Source: Solirubrobacterales bacterium (lineage in GTDB: Bacteria; Actinomycetota; Thermoleophilia; Solirubrobacterales; 70-9). From it: a stretch of DNA of 9,387 nucleotides. The stretch is taken from assembly GCA_030835185.1 (NCBI GenBank), contig JAUQWL010000135.1, positions 1-9,387 of the forward strand, in the 5' to 3' direction. Shown piece by piece: positions 1-6,312 of the stretch. A model generated the notes under the pieces. It did not search any database. It had not been told where the DNA came from and worked only from the letters and a program-made list of their open reading frames with translations. Every line of letters starts with the position of its first letter. Within the stretch, counting starts at the first letter, position 1. Both the position numbers and the translations under genes were made by a program.

Positions 1-1202
1 GCAGACATGGATTCGGATGCGTAGAGCTCAGCGGCCAGCGATGAGACGTCACCGACTTCGACCGCATCGATCCTGGCCAGCATCTCGTCGATGGTGAGCA
101 GCGGGATCCCGTGAAGAGTGGCGCGGGCGATGCGGCTCATCCGGGCGGCCGGGGACTCGCCCGAGAGGACAAGGCTGCCCTTGACGTGCTCCTTGGCCCG
201 GTTAAGTTCGTCGCCGCTCACCGGTTCGGTGCGAATCCGCTCGTACTCGCGACCGAGGATCTCACAGACCTCTTCGACGTTGTCTTCGCGAGTGCCGACA
301 TAGGTCGCCACGATGCCGGTATCGGTGAACTGCTCCGAGTAAGTTCCGACGGAGTAGGCCAGGCCGCGCTCTTCGCGCACTTCGCGAAACAGCCTGGAGG
401 AACTCGAGCCGCCGAGGATCGAGTCCAACACAGCCAGCGTGAAGCGGCGATCGTCGGCCCGGTTGATGCCGGGGGCACCGAAACAGATGTGGTACTGCTC
501 CGTGTCCTTGACCGCAAACTCCAGTCGCCCACCCTCGAGTGGTTCGACCGGGTCGGGGGTGGTGCGATTCCCGTTGTGGTCAGGTTCGAGCGTTCCGGCA
601 AGGGTGACGATCTGGTCGTGATCGACGTTGCCGGCAGCGGCGACCACGATGTTCTCCGCGGTATAGCGACTGCGGTGGTAGCCGGCGATGTCGGGTACGG
701 GAATACCTCCGATCACTTCGGCCCTGCCGAGGATGCGGCGGCCGAGCGGGGTATCGCCGAAAACCGCGTCGGCCAGGTAGTCATGCACCCGGTCCGAAGG
801 TTCGTCTTCGTACATCGCGATCTCCTCGAGCACGACGTCGCGTTCCGAGTCGATATCCGGGAACGTCGATTCGAGCAGCATCTCCCCCATCAGCTCGAAG
901 ACCTCCTCGGTATGCTCGTCGAGGAAGCGGGAGTGGAGGTGAGTCGACTCCTTGCCGGTTGCCGCGTTGAAGGCGGCTCCGAGCCCGTCGAAGCGCTCGG
1001 AGATTTCGGTCGCTGAATAATTCGCCGTACCTTTGAACAACAGGTGCTCGAGAAAGTGAGAGACCCCTGCCTGGGCAGGGGTCTCGTCACGCGATCCGGT
1101 TCGGACCCAGAGACCGAGGGCAACCGAGCGCACCTGAGGAACTTCTTCGGTGATTACCCGGATGCCCGAAGCGGTCTCTGTCAGCCGAGCCGTTTCTTCC
1201 AT
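1..1202 (-). CDS. M16 family zinc metallopeptidase (processing-peptidase-like), 3' end cut off by the window edge
   Basis: Reading the minus strand from the ATG at 1202-1200 gives an uninterrupted frame of 400 codons that runs off the window. The product resembles the single-chain M16B peptidases related to mitochondrial processing peptidase (PepR/YmxG type). The inverted zinc motif HxxEH is present as HFLEH (H49, E52, H53), and the third ligand is probably E127 in VVLEEI. The paired C-terminal domain carries SSRLFREVREERGLAYSV around residues 268-285, the R/Y region conserved in active members. Family proteins are about 410-430 residues, so only a short C-terminal piece should be missing. 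No signal peptide or membrane segment is seen, so it is probably cytoplasmic. It starts 4 nt after the pnp stop with no recognisable Shine-Dalgarno, which suggests coupling to pnp translation. The same pnp-M16 order is known in Actinobacteria. The natural substrate is unknown. Confidence 0.93.
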   Translation of the reverse strand, partial: MEETARLTETASGIRVITEEVPQVRSVALGLWVRTGSRDETPAQAGVSHFLEHLLFKGTANYSATEISERFDGLGAAFNAATGKESTHLHSRFLDEHTEEVFELMGEMLLESTFPDIDSERDVVLEEIAMYEDEPSDRVHDYLADAVFGDTPLGRRILGRAEVIGGIPVPDIAGYHRSRYTAENIVVAAAGNVDHDQIVTLAGTLEPDHNGNRTTPDPVEPLEGGRLEFAVKDTEQYHICFGAPGINRADDRRFTLAVLDSILGGSSSSRLFREVREERGLAYSVGTYSEQFTDTGIVATYVGTREDNVEEVCEILGREYERIRTEPVSGDELNRAKEHVKGSLVLSGESPAARMSRIARATLHGIPLLTIDEMLARIDAVEVGDVSSLAAELYASESMS

Positions 1203-1206
1203 CTAA

Positions 1207-3444
1207 CTAGCTGCGACGCTCGCGATCACCGCGATCGCGCCGGCGGCGTCCGCCGTCGCCTCCGCTGCGTCCGCCGCGTCCACCGCCGCCTCCGCCGCTG
1301 GAAAGGGCGGCGATCTCGTCCTTGCTCTTGCCGTTGACCGAGGGGTCAGCGGTCATGCGCAGGCCGATCCGACCGCGCTCGCGATCGACCTCGGCCACGG
1401 TGACGTCGATCTCCTGGCCGGATTCGAGCACCTCTTCGACCGTCTCGACCCGTCCCCCGGGCTTGACGTTGGAGATGTGGAGCAGTCCGTCGGTGCCCTT
1501 GGTCAGCTCGACGAAAGCACCGAAGGTGGTCGTCTTGACGACCTTGGCGGCCGGGTAGCGGTCGCCGATCTCGGCTTCTTTGGTCATGCCTTCGATGCGG
1601 GCCACGGCCTCTTCGACCTGGGTACCGGTCGGGGCGTAGATCCGGATCGTGCCGTCGTCTTCGACGTCGATCTCGGCCTCGAACTCCTCGCAGAGCCCGC
1701 GGATGGTCTCGCCACCCTTGCCGATGACAGCACCGATCTTCTCCTGGTCGATCTTGATCGACTCGATCCGCGGCGCGTACTTCGAGAGCTCTTCGCGCGG
1801 GCCGTCGATCGCCTCGGCCATCTTTCCGAGGATGAACAGCCTGCCCTTGCGGGCCTGCTCGAGCGCGTCGGTCAGGATCTCGAAGGTGACTCCGGTGATC
1901 TTGATGTCCATCTGGAGGGCGTTGATGCCGTCCGCTGAACCGGCCACCTTGAAGTCCATGTCACCGAGGTGATCCTCGACTCCGGCGATGTCGGTCAGCA
2001 CGATGTAGTCGTCGCCTTCCTTGATCAGGCCCATGGCCACTCCGGCAACCGGTGCGGTGACCGGAATACCGGCCGCCTGCATCGCCATCGACGAGGCACA
2101 GACCGAACCCATCGACGAGGAGCCGTTCGACTCCAGCGTCTCGGAGACGGCGCGGACCACGTACGGGAATGACTCCTGGTCCGGCACTGAAGGCACCAGA
2201 GCGCGCTCGGCGAGGGCGCCATGACCGATGTCGCGACGCTTCGGACCGCGCATGAAGCCGGCCTCCCCCACCGAGAACGGCGGGAAGTTGTAGTGATGCC
2301 AGAAGGTCTTGGTCGTTTCCAGACCGAGTCCGTCGACCCGCATGTCCATCCGGGTCGTACCCAGCGTCACATTGCCGAGGATCTGGGTCTCGCCCCTGGT
2401 GAACAGAGCCGAACCGTGGACCCGTGGCGACACGTCGACCTCGCACTCGATCGGCCGGATCTCGTCCTGGGCACGACCGTCGGGACGCTTCTTGTCGACG
2501 GCGATCGCCTTGCGGATGATCTCCTTCTCAACTGCCGAGAAGGCGCTCTTGACTTCGGAGACGCGGTCGTGATCGACTTCGCCGTCGGCGCCGGCCGGGG
2601 CCAGCTTCTCGACGACCTCGTCCTTGACCGCGCCGAGCGCGTCCTGGCGCTCGAGCTTGGCCTGAACCGAGGCGGCCTGCTTGATCCTGTCGCCGAACTG
2701 CGAGCGCACGTCGTTCAGCAGATCCTCGTCGATCGAGGGGGCCTCGATGACCAGCTTCTCCTTGCCGACCTTCTGGCGCAGCTCTTCGATCGCCGCGGTG
2801 ATCTTCTTGATCTCGGTGTGGGCGATGTCGAGGGCATCGAGGATCTCGGCCTCGGTGACGCCGTTGGCGCCGGCCTCGACCATCAGGATGGCCTCGTCGG
2901 TACCGGCGACGATCAGGTCGAGATCGAGGCTGGCGTGATCTTCCTCGTCCGGGTTGATCACGAAGTCACCGTCGAGCTTGCCGATGCGGACCGCACCGAC
3001 GTGGGCGGCGACCGGAACCTCTGAGATCGCCAGCGCCGCCGAAGCGCCGTTCATCGCAAGGATGTCGTACGGGTGGACGTGGTCGACCGACATCGGGATC
3101 GTGACCAGTTGGGTCTCGAAGTGCCAGCCCTTGGGGAAAAGCGGACGGATCGGACGGTCGATCATGCGGGCGGTCAGCGTTGCCTTCTCGCCGGCGCGGG
3201 CCTCACGACGGAAGAACGAACCGGGGATCTTGCCCGCGGCGTAGTAGCGCTCCTCGATGTCGACTGTCAGGGGCAGGAAGTCGACGTCGCGAAGACCTCC
3301 CACGGTTGCGGTTGAGAGGACCATGGTGTCGCCGGATCGCATTACGACGGCGCCGCTGGCCTGCTTGGCGAGTTTTCCGGTCTCGATCGAGATCTCGTCA
3401 TCGCCTACACGCACGGAAACGCGCGTTACTTCGAACATACTCAT
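1207..3444 (-). CDS. pnp: Polyribonucleotide nucleotidyltransferase (PNPase)
   Basis: A complete 745-residue PNPase, the phosphorolytic 3'-to-5' exoribonuclease of RNA decay, which can also add tails. In order: first RNase PH domain (about 12-145, with the conserved FFRREARAGEKATL block at 77-90), helical linker (about 240-320), second RNase PH domain (about 325-555), KH domain with the GKGG loop at 575-578, S1 domain (about 625-697), and a Gly/Arg-rich tail from 717. The phosphate-binding block ESNGSSSMGS is at 438-447. D491, D497 and K499 match the metal-binding D486, D492 and K494 of the E. coli enzyme. Start: GGAGGT at 3461-3456 lies 11 nt before the ATG at 3444 and 17 nt before a second in-frame ATG at 3438, so the first is preferred. 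A 316-nt non-coding region precedes it. In E. coli and Streptomyces, pnp is controlled by RNase III cleavage of an upstream hairpin; a hairpin is also present here. Confidence 0.98.
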   Translation of the reverse strand: MSMFEVTRVSVRVGDDEISIETGKLAKQASGAVVMRSGDTMVLSTATVGGLRDVDFLPLTVDIEERYYAAGKIPGSFFRREARAGEKATLTARMIDRPIRPLFPKGWHFETQLVTIPMSVDHVHPYDILAMNGASAALAISEVPVAAHVGAVRIGKLDGDFVINPDEEDHASLDLDLIVAGTDEAILMVEAGANGVTEAEILDALDIAHTEIKKITAAIEELRQKVGKEKLVIEAPSIDEDLLNDVRSQFGDRIKQAASVQAKLERQDALGAVKDEVVEKLAPAGADGEVDHDRVSEVKSAFSAVEKEIIRKAIAVDKKRPDGRAQDEIRPIECEVDVSPRVHGSALFTRGETQILGNVTLGTTRMDMRVDGLGLETTKTFWHHYNFPPFSVGEAGFMRGPKRRDIGHGALAERALVPSVPDQESFPYVVRAVSETLESNGSSSMGSVCASSMAMQAAGIPVTAPVAGVAMGLIKEGDDYIVLTDIAGVEDHLGDMDFKVAGSADGINALQMDIKITGVTFEILTDALEQARKGRLFILGKMAEAIDGPREELSKYAPRIESIKIDQEKIGAVIGKGGETIRGLCEEFEAEIDVEDDGTIRIYAPTGTQVEEAVARIEGMTKEAEIGDRYPAAKVVKTTTFGAFVELTKGTDGLLHISNVKPGGRVETVEEVLESGQEIDVTVAEVDRERGRIGLRMTADPSVNGKSKDEIAALSSGGGGGGRGGRSGGDGGRRRRDRGDRERRS
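1210..1296 (-). other. Gly/Arg-rich disordered C-terminal tail of PNPase
   Basis: The last 29 residues of PNPase (717-745), after the S1 domain, are almost only Gly, Arg, Asp and Ser: a run of six Gly, then GRGG and RSGG units, then an Arg/Asp segment ending in RERRS. The DNA is a matching low-complexity stretch of repeated GGC-GGA-CGC-type codons. It is predicted to be unstructured and positively charged, so RNA contact is plausible but inferred. Repeat-driven length change between strains would not be surprising. Confidence 0.8.
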
Positions 3445-3455
3445 CAGGTTTTCTT

Positions 3456-3461
3456 ACCTCC
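3456..3461 (-). promoter_or_regulatory. Shine-Dalgarno of pnp
   Basis: GGAGGT on the minus strand is a near-full match to the anti-Shine-Dalgarno and is the strongest ribosome binding site around pnp. Its 11-nt spacing to the ATG at 3444 is on the long side but better than 17 nt to the next in-frame ATG, so it decides the start. Confidence 0.8.
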
Positions 3462-3487
3462 GGCCGCCCGGTTGGCGACCATTTGTC

Positions 3488-3516
3488 TTTAGAACTGTCG
3501 TTCCTATCACCGGGAA
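3488..3516 (-). promoter_or_regulatory. Weak candidate promoter for pnp
   Basis: TTCCCG (3516-3511) and TCTAAA (3493-3488), separated by 17 nt, give 3/6 and 4/6 matches to the sigma-70 type -35 and -10 boxes. They lie in the least GC-rich part of the 316-nt gap. A start near 3481 would leave a leader of about 37 nt that contains the pnp Shine-Dalgarno but not the hairpin at 3621-3665. The match is weak and could be chance. Confidence 0.22.
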
Positions 3517-3620
3517 GGGTACAGGCCCCGGCGATTCGCGGAACCTGGGGGCTTGCCGCCGGAACCAGAGGTTTTGGGCAGGAGAGCGCCTGAACCGGTC
3601 AGCAACGTTGTCAATCCGCT

Positions 3621-3665
3621 CTGGCAAGGATCTCCACCGGGTACCCGGTTGGTGGTCCTTGCCAG
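3621..3665 (-). promoter_or_regulatory. Nested inverted repeat / long hairpin upstream of pnp
   Basis: CTGGCAAGGA (3621-3630) and TCCTTGCCAG (3656-3665) form a perfect 10-bp inverted repeat. Inside it CCACC (3634-3638) pairs with GGTGG (3651-3655). Almost concentric with both is the perfect 14-bp palindrome ACCGGGTACCCGGT (3636-3649). In minus-strand RNA this makes a 10+5 bp stem with a 3-nt AGA bulge on one side, or a 10-bp stem carrying a smaller inner hairpin. No U-run follows on either strand, so it is not a classical terminator. It lies 176 nt upstream of the pnp start and 95 nt downstream of the peroxiredoxin stop. By analogy with E. coli and Streptomyces rpsO-pnp it could be an RNase III processing site; that function is inferred. 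Confidence 0.7.
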
Positions 3666-3727
3666 AACATGGTCGGGCAGGCGGGCGGCGGCCTGACGCT
3701 CTTGGAAGGGCGCGGCGAGCCGAACGC

Positions 3728-3744
3728 GCCGGCTGCGCGCCGGC
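3728..3744 (-). terminator. GC-rich hairpin after the peroxiredoxin gene, possible U-less terminator
   Basis: GCCGGC at 3728-3733 and again at 3739-3744 is self-complementary and can form a 6-bp stem with a 5-nt loop, starting 16 nt after the peroxiredoxin stop. The two copies belong to a longer direct repeat, GCGCCGGCT with period 11. No T-run follows, so termination is uncertain; it may only be a stabilising 3' hairpin or ordinary GC-rich sequence. Confidence 0.25.
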
Positions 3745-3760
3745 TACGGCCGAGGCCGGT

Positions 3761-4207
3761 CTAGACGACGTCGAGGATGAGGCCGGGCGGCGGGATGTCG
3801 AGCGGGGTATCGGTTTCGTGGACCCACTCGACAACACCGTCGCCATCGATCAGGACGAGCGATCGGTTGCTGTGTCCGACCCCGTCGGGGTAGGCGCCGT
3901 AAGCCGAGGCGACGGCGCCCTTCGGCTCGAAATCGGCCAGGAGAGTGGTCCGGACTCCCAGGTGGTCGCGAAAGGCCTTGTGAGCGAAGGCGGAGTCGAC
4001 GCTGATGCCGACCAGGGTCACACCGGCCCGCTCGAGATCAGGCTGGATCTCGCCGTATGCCTTCAGTTGATCGTTGCAGACCGGGCTGAAGTCGAGCGGG
4101 TAGAAGGCGATCAGCAGCCGCCGGCCGGTGAAGTCGGACAGCGAGACAAGCTGACCGGTGTGATCGGGAAGAATGAAGTCGGGCGCCTTTTCGCCTGGAG
4201 AAATCAT
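3761..4207 (-). CDS. Peroxiredoxin, AhpC/TSA (Bcp/AhpE-like) family, single cysteine
   Basis: A 148-residue thioredoxin-fold peroxidase expected to reduce hydrogen peroxide and organic peroxides in the cytoplasm. The N-terminal motif GEKAPDFILPD (5-15) and the active-site block FYPLDFSPVC (35-44) are typical. P37, S41 and C44 form the PxxxS/TxxC catalytic loop, with Ser in place of the more common Thr, and R115 in SNRSLVLID is the likely conserved Arg. C44 is the only cysteine, so there is no intramolecular resolving cysteine; the enzyme must be recycled by an external thiol or partner (1-Cys type). The ATG at 4207 is the only usable start, since an in-frame stop lies upstream with no earlier start codon, but its Shine-Dalgarno is poor. 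It sits between rpsO (91-nt gap) and pnp (316-nt gap). Whether it is AhpE-like or Bcp-like cannot be settled by eye. Confidence 0.92.
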   Translation of the reverse strand: MISPGEKAPDFILPDHTGQLVSLSDFTGRRLLIAFYPLDFSPVCNDQLKAYGEIQPDLERAGVTLVGISVDSAFAHKAFRDHLGVRTTLLADFEPKGAVASAYGAYPDGVGHSNRSLVLIDGDGVVEWVHETDTPLDIPPPGLILDVV

Positions 4208-4298
4208 CGTCCGGGTCGAATCGTGAAGCGCGTCAGATTCCGCCCGGCGGCGAGACGGCCCTGAGGAGACGCGGCTGAATCAGCAACCGGTCGGGAGG
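4208..4298 (-). other. Spacer between rpsO and the peroxiredoxin gene, no clear signal
   Basis: This 91-nt spacer has no T-run terminator and no convincing -35/-10 pair on the minus strand. It contains only a small symmetric site, GCTGAATCAGC (4274-4284), and GC-rich sequence. Read-through from rpsO into the peroxiredoxin gene is therefore possible, but not shown. Confidence 0.4.
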
Positions 4299-4568
4299 TC
4301 AGTGGCGCAGACCGAGCTCGGCGACGAGCGCACGGTAGCGATCGACGTCGGTCCGCTCGAGGTAACGCAGCAGACGGCGGCGCTTGCCGACCATCATCAG
4401 CAGGCCGCGGCGGGAGTGGTGATCCTTGCCGTGCTCGCGCAGGTGGCCGGTGAGGTCGTTGATCCGCTCGGTGAGCAGGGCGACCTGGACCTCGGTTGAG
4501 CCGGTGTCGCCGTCCTTACGGGCATATTTGCCGATCAGATCGGCCTTGTCGTCTTTGGTGATCGTCAT
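4299..4568 (-). CDS. rpsO: 30S ribosomal protein S15
   Basis: An 89-residue protein of the usual S15 length. It is an early binder of the central domain of 16S rRNA and forms part of the bridge to the 50S subunit. The core signature at 50-70 includes HSRRGLLMMV and KRRRLLRYL. H42, D49 and S52 correspond to the E. coli residues (H41, D48, S51) that contact the rRNA G-U/G-C site. The frame is open 20 codons further upstream to an ATG at 4628, but that would run into the end of ribF and add a sequence foreign to S15. The ATG at 4568 has AAGGA 5 nt before it and gives the standard N-terminus MTITKDDK. It follows ribF by 37 nt containing a strong hairpin. S15 commonly represses its own mRNA through such a leader. 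Confidence 0.98.
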   Translation of the reverse strand: MTITKDDKADLIGKYARKDGDTGSTEVQVALLTERINDLTGHLREHGKDHHSRRGLLMMVGKRRRLLRYLERTDVDRYRALVAELGLRH

Positions 4569-4573
4569 AACTT

Positions 4574-4578
4574 TCCTT
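4574..4578 (-). promoter_or_regulatory. Shine-Dalgarno of rpsO
   Basis: AAGGA lies 5 nt before the ATG at 4568 and settles the start at 4568 over the longer in-frame option at 4628. It begins 5 nt after the base of the leader hairpin, close enough for that structure to affect ribosome access. Confidence 0.8.
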
Positions 4579-4583
4579 GTTTC

Positions 4584-4605
4584 GGGGTCCGCGTGGGGAC
4601 CCCAC
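4584..4605 (-). promoter_or_regulatory. rpsO leader with two competing hairpins, candidate S15 autoregulatory element
   Basis: In minus-strand RNA, GGGGTCC (4603-4597) pairs perfectly with GGACCCC (4590-4584) around a 6-nt loop. The overlapping GTGGG (4605-4601) can instead pair with CCCAC (4597-4593) around a 3-nt loop. Both use G4603-G4601 and C4597, so they exclude each other. The first helix ends 5 nt before the Shine-Dalgarno. Placed directly before rpsO, this is a plausible site for S15 feedback repression. No poly-U follows, so it is not a terminator. The pairings are read from the sequence; the function is inferred. Confidence 0.5.
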
Positions 4606-5493
4606 TCACGGCCGCTGGAAGCTAGCACAGACGCGCGCCGTCTTCTCTACGTCCAGCTTCATCTGCTCGATCAGGGCCTCGGGCGAATCGAAGCGCCGCT
4701 CGCCCCGAAGCCGTTCGACGAACGCGACGCGCAGGGTCCGTCCGTAGAGGTCCACGTCCTGGTTTAGCAGGTGGGTCTCGACCAGCATTCCGCGCCCGGT
4801 TTCGAAGGTTGGCCTCACCCCCACGTTGACCGCGGCGGGCATGCCGTTGGCAAAGGCCGCGTAAACCCCGTGGCCGGGGCTGACCAGCCGGTCGTCCGGA
4901 ACGATGTTGGCAGTCGGAAACCCGAGTTCCCGACCCCTCCGATCCCCGGCGACGACGGTTCCCTCGATCATGAAAGGAACACCCAGGCAGGCTCTGGCCT
5001 GGGTCATGTCACCGGCCGCGACCAGGGCCCTGATCCGCGATGAGGACACGGTTTCCCCGCCTTGTTCGACCAGGGGGACGACCCGTGTTTCGAACTCCGG
5101 GTGCGCTTCCAGCATGCCGGGGGTGCCTTTCGCGCCCGTGCCGAAGCGGAAGTTTTCGCCGACCGCCACCTCCACGGCCCCGAGGCGCTCGACCAGGATC
5201 TGCTCGATGAACTGCTCGGCGGTAATCCGGGTGAATTCCTGGTTGAAACCGATCACGACCATTTCCTCGATCCCGATACCGTCGAGTACGTCCCGCTTGA
5301 CGCCGAACGGCATCAGCAGCTTCGGTGCCGCGGCCGGATGCAGCACTTCCAGCGGATGCGGGTCGAAGGTCAGCACCGTGTCGGCACCGTAAATCACCGC
5401 GCGGTGACCGATATGTACCCCGTCGAAAGTGCCGATGGCGACCCGCCTGGGGCGGACTTCCGCGTCCTCGAGTGCGGTGACCTTGATGGTCAA
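4606..5493 (-). CDS. ribF: Bifunctional riboflavin kinase / FMN adenylyltransferase
   Basis: A 295-residue enzyme that phosphorylates riboflavin to FMN and adenylates FMN to FAD. The N-terminal nucleotidyltransferase domain has GTFDGVHIGH (21-30), TFDPHP (42-47), VGENFRFG (111-118) and SSSRIR (150-155). The C-terminal flavokinase domain has GFPTAN (191-196), GVYA (209-212), NVGVRPTF (223-230) and the probable catalytic E239. The segment between GHIGH-type motif and TFDPHP has only 11 residues, about 9 fewer than in the Corynebacterium ammoniagenes enzyme, so the first helix looks shortened; all active-site motifs remain. The start is TTG at 5493, overlapping the truB stop as TTGA, with GGAG 8 nt upstream (5505-5502). 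No in-frame ATG or GTG lies nearby. The overlap implies coupled translation with truB. It is followed by rpsO, a common order. Confidence 0.95.
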   Translation of the reverse strand: MTIKVTALEDAEVRPRRVAIGTFDGVHIGHRAVIYGADTVLTFDPHPLEVLHPAAAPKLLMPFGVKRDVLDGIGIEEMVVIGFNQEFTRITAEQFIEQILVERLGAVEVAVGENFRFGTGAKGTPGMLEAHPEFETRVVPLVEQGGETVSSSRIRALVAAGDMTQARACLGVPFMIEGTVVAGDRRGRELGFPTANIVPDDRLVSPGHGVYAAFANGMPAAVNVGVRPTFETGRGMLVETHLLNQDVDLYGRTLRVAFVERLRGERRFDSPEALIEQMKLDVEKTARVCASFQRP

Positions 5494-6305
5494 CCGCGCG
5501 GCTCCAGGACGACTTCAGGCTTGAGGGATTCTCCGACGCGCACTGCCACGGCAATCAGGTTATCCCCGTTGACCAGGGCAAACGGCTCACCCTCGGCCAG
5601 CCCCGGGTCGGCGGGCACCCTGCGCCCGTAACCGATTGCCTCCGCAGCGCCGTCGTCGATCCGGACCTGCGACAGGAAGGAGAGCGCTTCGAGCGGTTCG
5701 AGGACTTCTCCGGCCCGTTCAAGGCCGAGAGGTCCGACCGCGGTGCGTCTCAACGCTTCGCAGTAGGCGTCGTCGAGGGTTTCGATCAGGGTCCGCACGT
5801 AAGTGCCAGAGCTGCATTCGATCTCGTAGACCGCCCGGCTGTCGTCGGATTCGAGCAGGTCCGCCCGGTGGACGGTCACCTCGCGCACCGGCCTGTCCTC
5901 ATCCTCTTCGCCACGGTGAGCCCTCTTGTAGAGCCGTTCGCCCTTGACCTTGACGGCCGAGGTCATGGGCACCTTCTGCATGATCTTTCCGACTGGCAGG
6001 CGAAGATCTTCGGGAACTCTTCCGGTCTGCTCGAGTTCACCGTCGGGATCCCCGGTACTCGACCTCCAGCCGAGTCGGACAGTGGCCACGTAGGTCTTGG
6101 GGAGGTCGAGCAGATAGCGCTGGAGTCTGGTGGCCCGCCCGAGCAGGATCGTAAGGAGACCGGTTGCGAAAGGGTCGAGGGTTCCCGCGTGGCCGACCTT
6201 TCCGCCGCGATCACGGCGAACCTTGGCGACGATGTCATGCGAGGTCACACCGGCCGGCTTGTCGTAGAGCAGCACTCCGCTTGCGGACGAGGCTCCACCG
6301 GGCAT
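5490..6305 (-). CDS. truB: tRNA pseudouridine(55) synthase
   Basis: A 271-residue TruB, which converts U55 of the tRNA T-loop to pseudouridine. The N-terminal block SGVLLYDKPAGVTSHD (9-24) is followed by the catalytic motif GHAGTLDPFATGLL (38-51) with the nucleophile D44. Y72 in KTY matches the conserved Tyr that stacks in the active site. Further conserved parts are the P-x-x-SAVKVKGERLY block (about 112-125), SSGTYVRTLI (about 166-175) and the EALRRT-GPLGL region. The C-terminal part after residue 205 is variable and poorly conserved, as expected for the PUA-like end. The ATG at 6305 lies 7 nt after the nrnA stop with only a weak GAGCGG-like ribosome site, so reinitiation after nrnA is likely. 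The stop overlaps the ribF start. Confidence 0.96.
   Translation of the reverse strand: MPGGASSASGVLLYDKPAGVTSHDIVAKVRRDRGGKVGHAGTLDPFATGLLTILLGRATRLQRYLLDLPKTYVATVRLGWRSSTGDPDGELEQTGRVPEDLRLPVGKIMQKVPMTSAVKVKGERLYKRAHRGEEDEDRPVREVTVHRADLLESDDSRAVYEIECSSGTYVRTLIETLDDAYCEALRRTAVGPLGLERAGEVLEPLEALSFLSQVRIDDGAAEAIGYGRRVPADPGLAEGEPFALVNGDNLIAVAVRVGESLKPEVVLEPRG
5502..5505 (-). promoter_or_regulatory. Shine-Dalgarno of ribF within truB
   Basis: GGAG lies 8 nt before the TTG at 5493, inside the last codons of truB. It is the main support for accepting the rare TTG start of ribF. Confidence 0.6.
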
Positions 6306-6312
6306 GAACCGC

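Larger units (their letters stand above)
3445..3760 (-). other. 316-nt non-coding region upstream of pnp
   Basis: The longest gap in the window. On the minus strand, going towards pnp, it holds a GC-rich 6-bp hairpin (3744-3728), a strong nested inverted repeat (3665-3621), a weak promoter candidate (3516-3488) and the pnp Shine-Dalgarno (3461-3456). No conserved protein is recognisable in either strand. It is the only place in the window large enough for a regulated leader or a small RNA. Confidence 0.6.

Noticed and set aside
111..1016. Plus-strand open frame of 301 codons at the left edge
   Set aside because: It lies antisense to the M16 peptidase, whose minus-strand frame has the full HxxEH and RGLAYSV signatures.
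3609..3614. Perfect TTGACA on the minus strand beside the pnp upstream hairpin, as a -35 box
   Set aside because: With 16-18 nt spacing the downstream hexamers are GC-rich (for example AGGCGC) and do not resemble a -10 box.
3257..4264. Long plus-strand open frame (335 codons) covering the pnp upstream region and the peroxiredoxin
   Set aside because: It is antisense to the recognisable peroxiredoxin and to the start of pnp, has no family-like motifs, and is the kind of spurious frame that high GC content produces.
4274..4284. GCTGAATCAGC symmetric site after rpsO as a terminator or operator
   Set aside because: The arms are only 5 bp with a single central base, no T-run follows, and such sites occur by chance.
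4569..4628. 20-residue N-terminal extension of S15 starting at 4628
   Set aside because: It would overlap the end of ribF, lacks S15 similarity, and the ATG at 4568 has a well-placed AAGGA and the normal S15 N-terminus.
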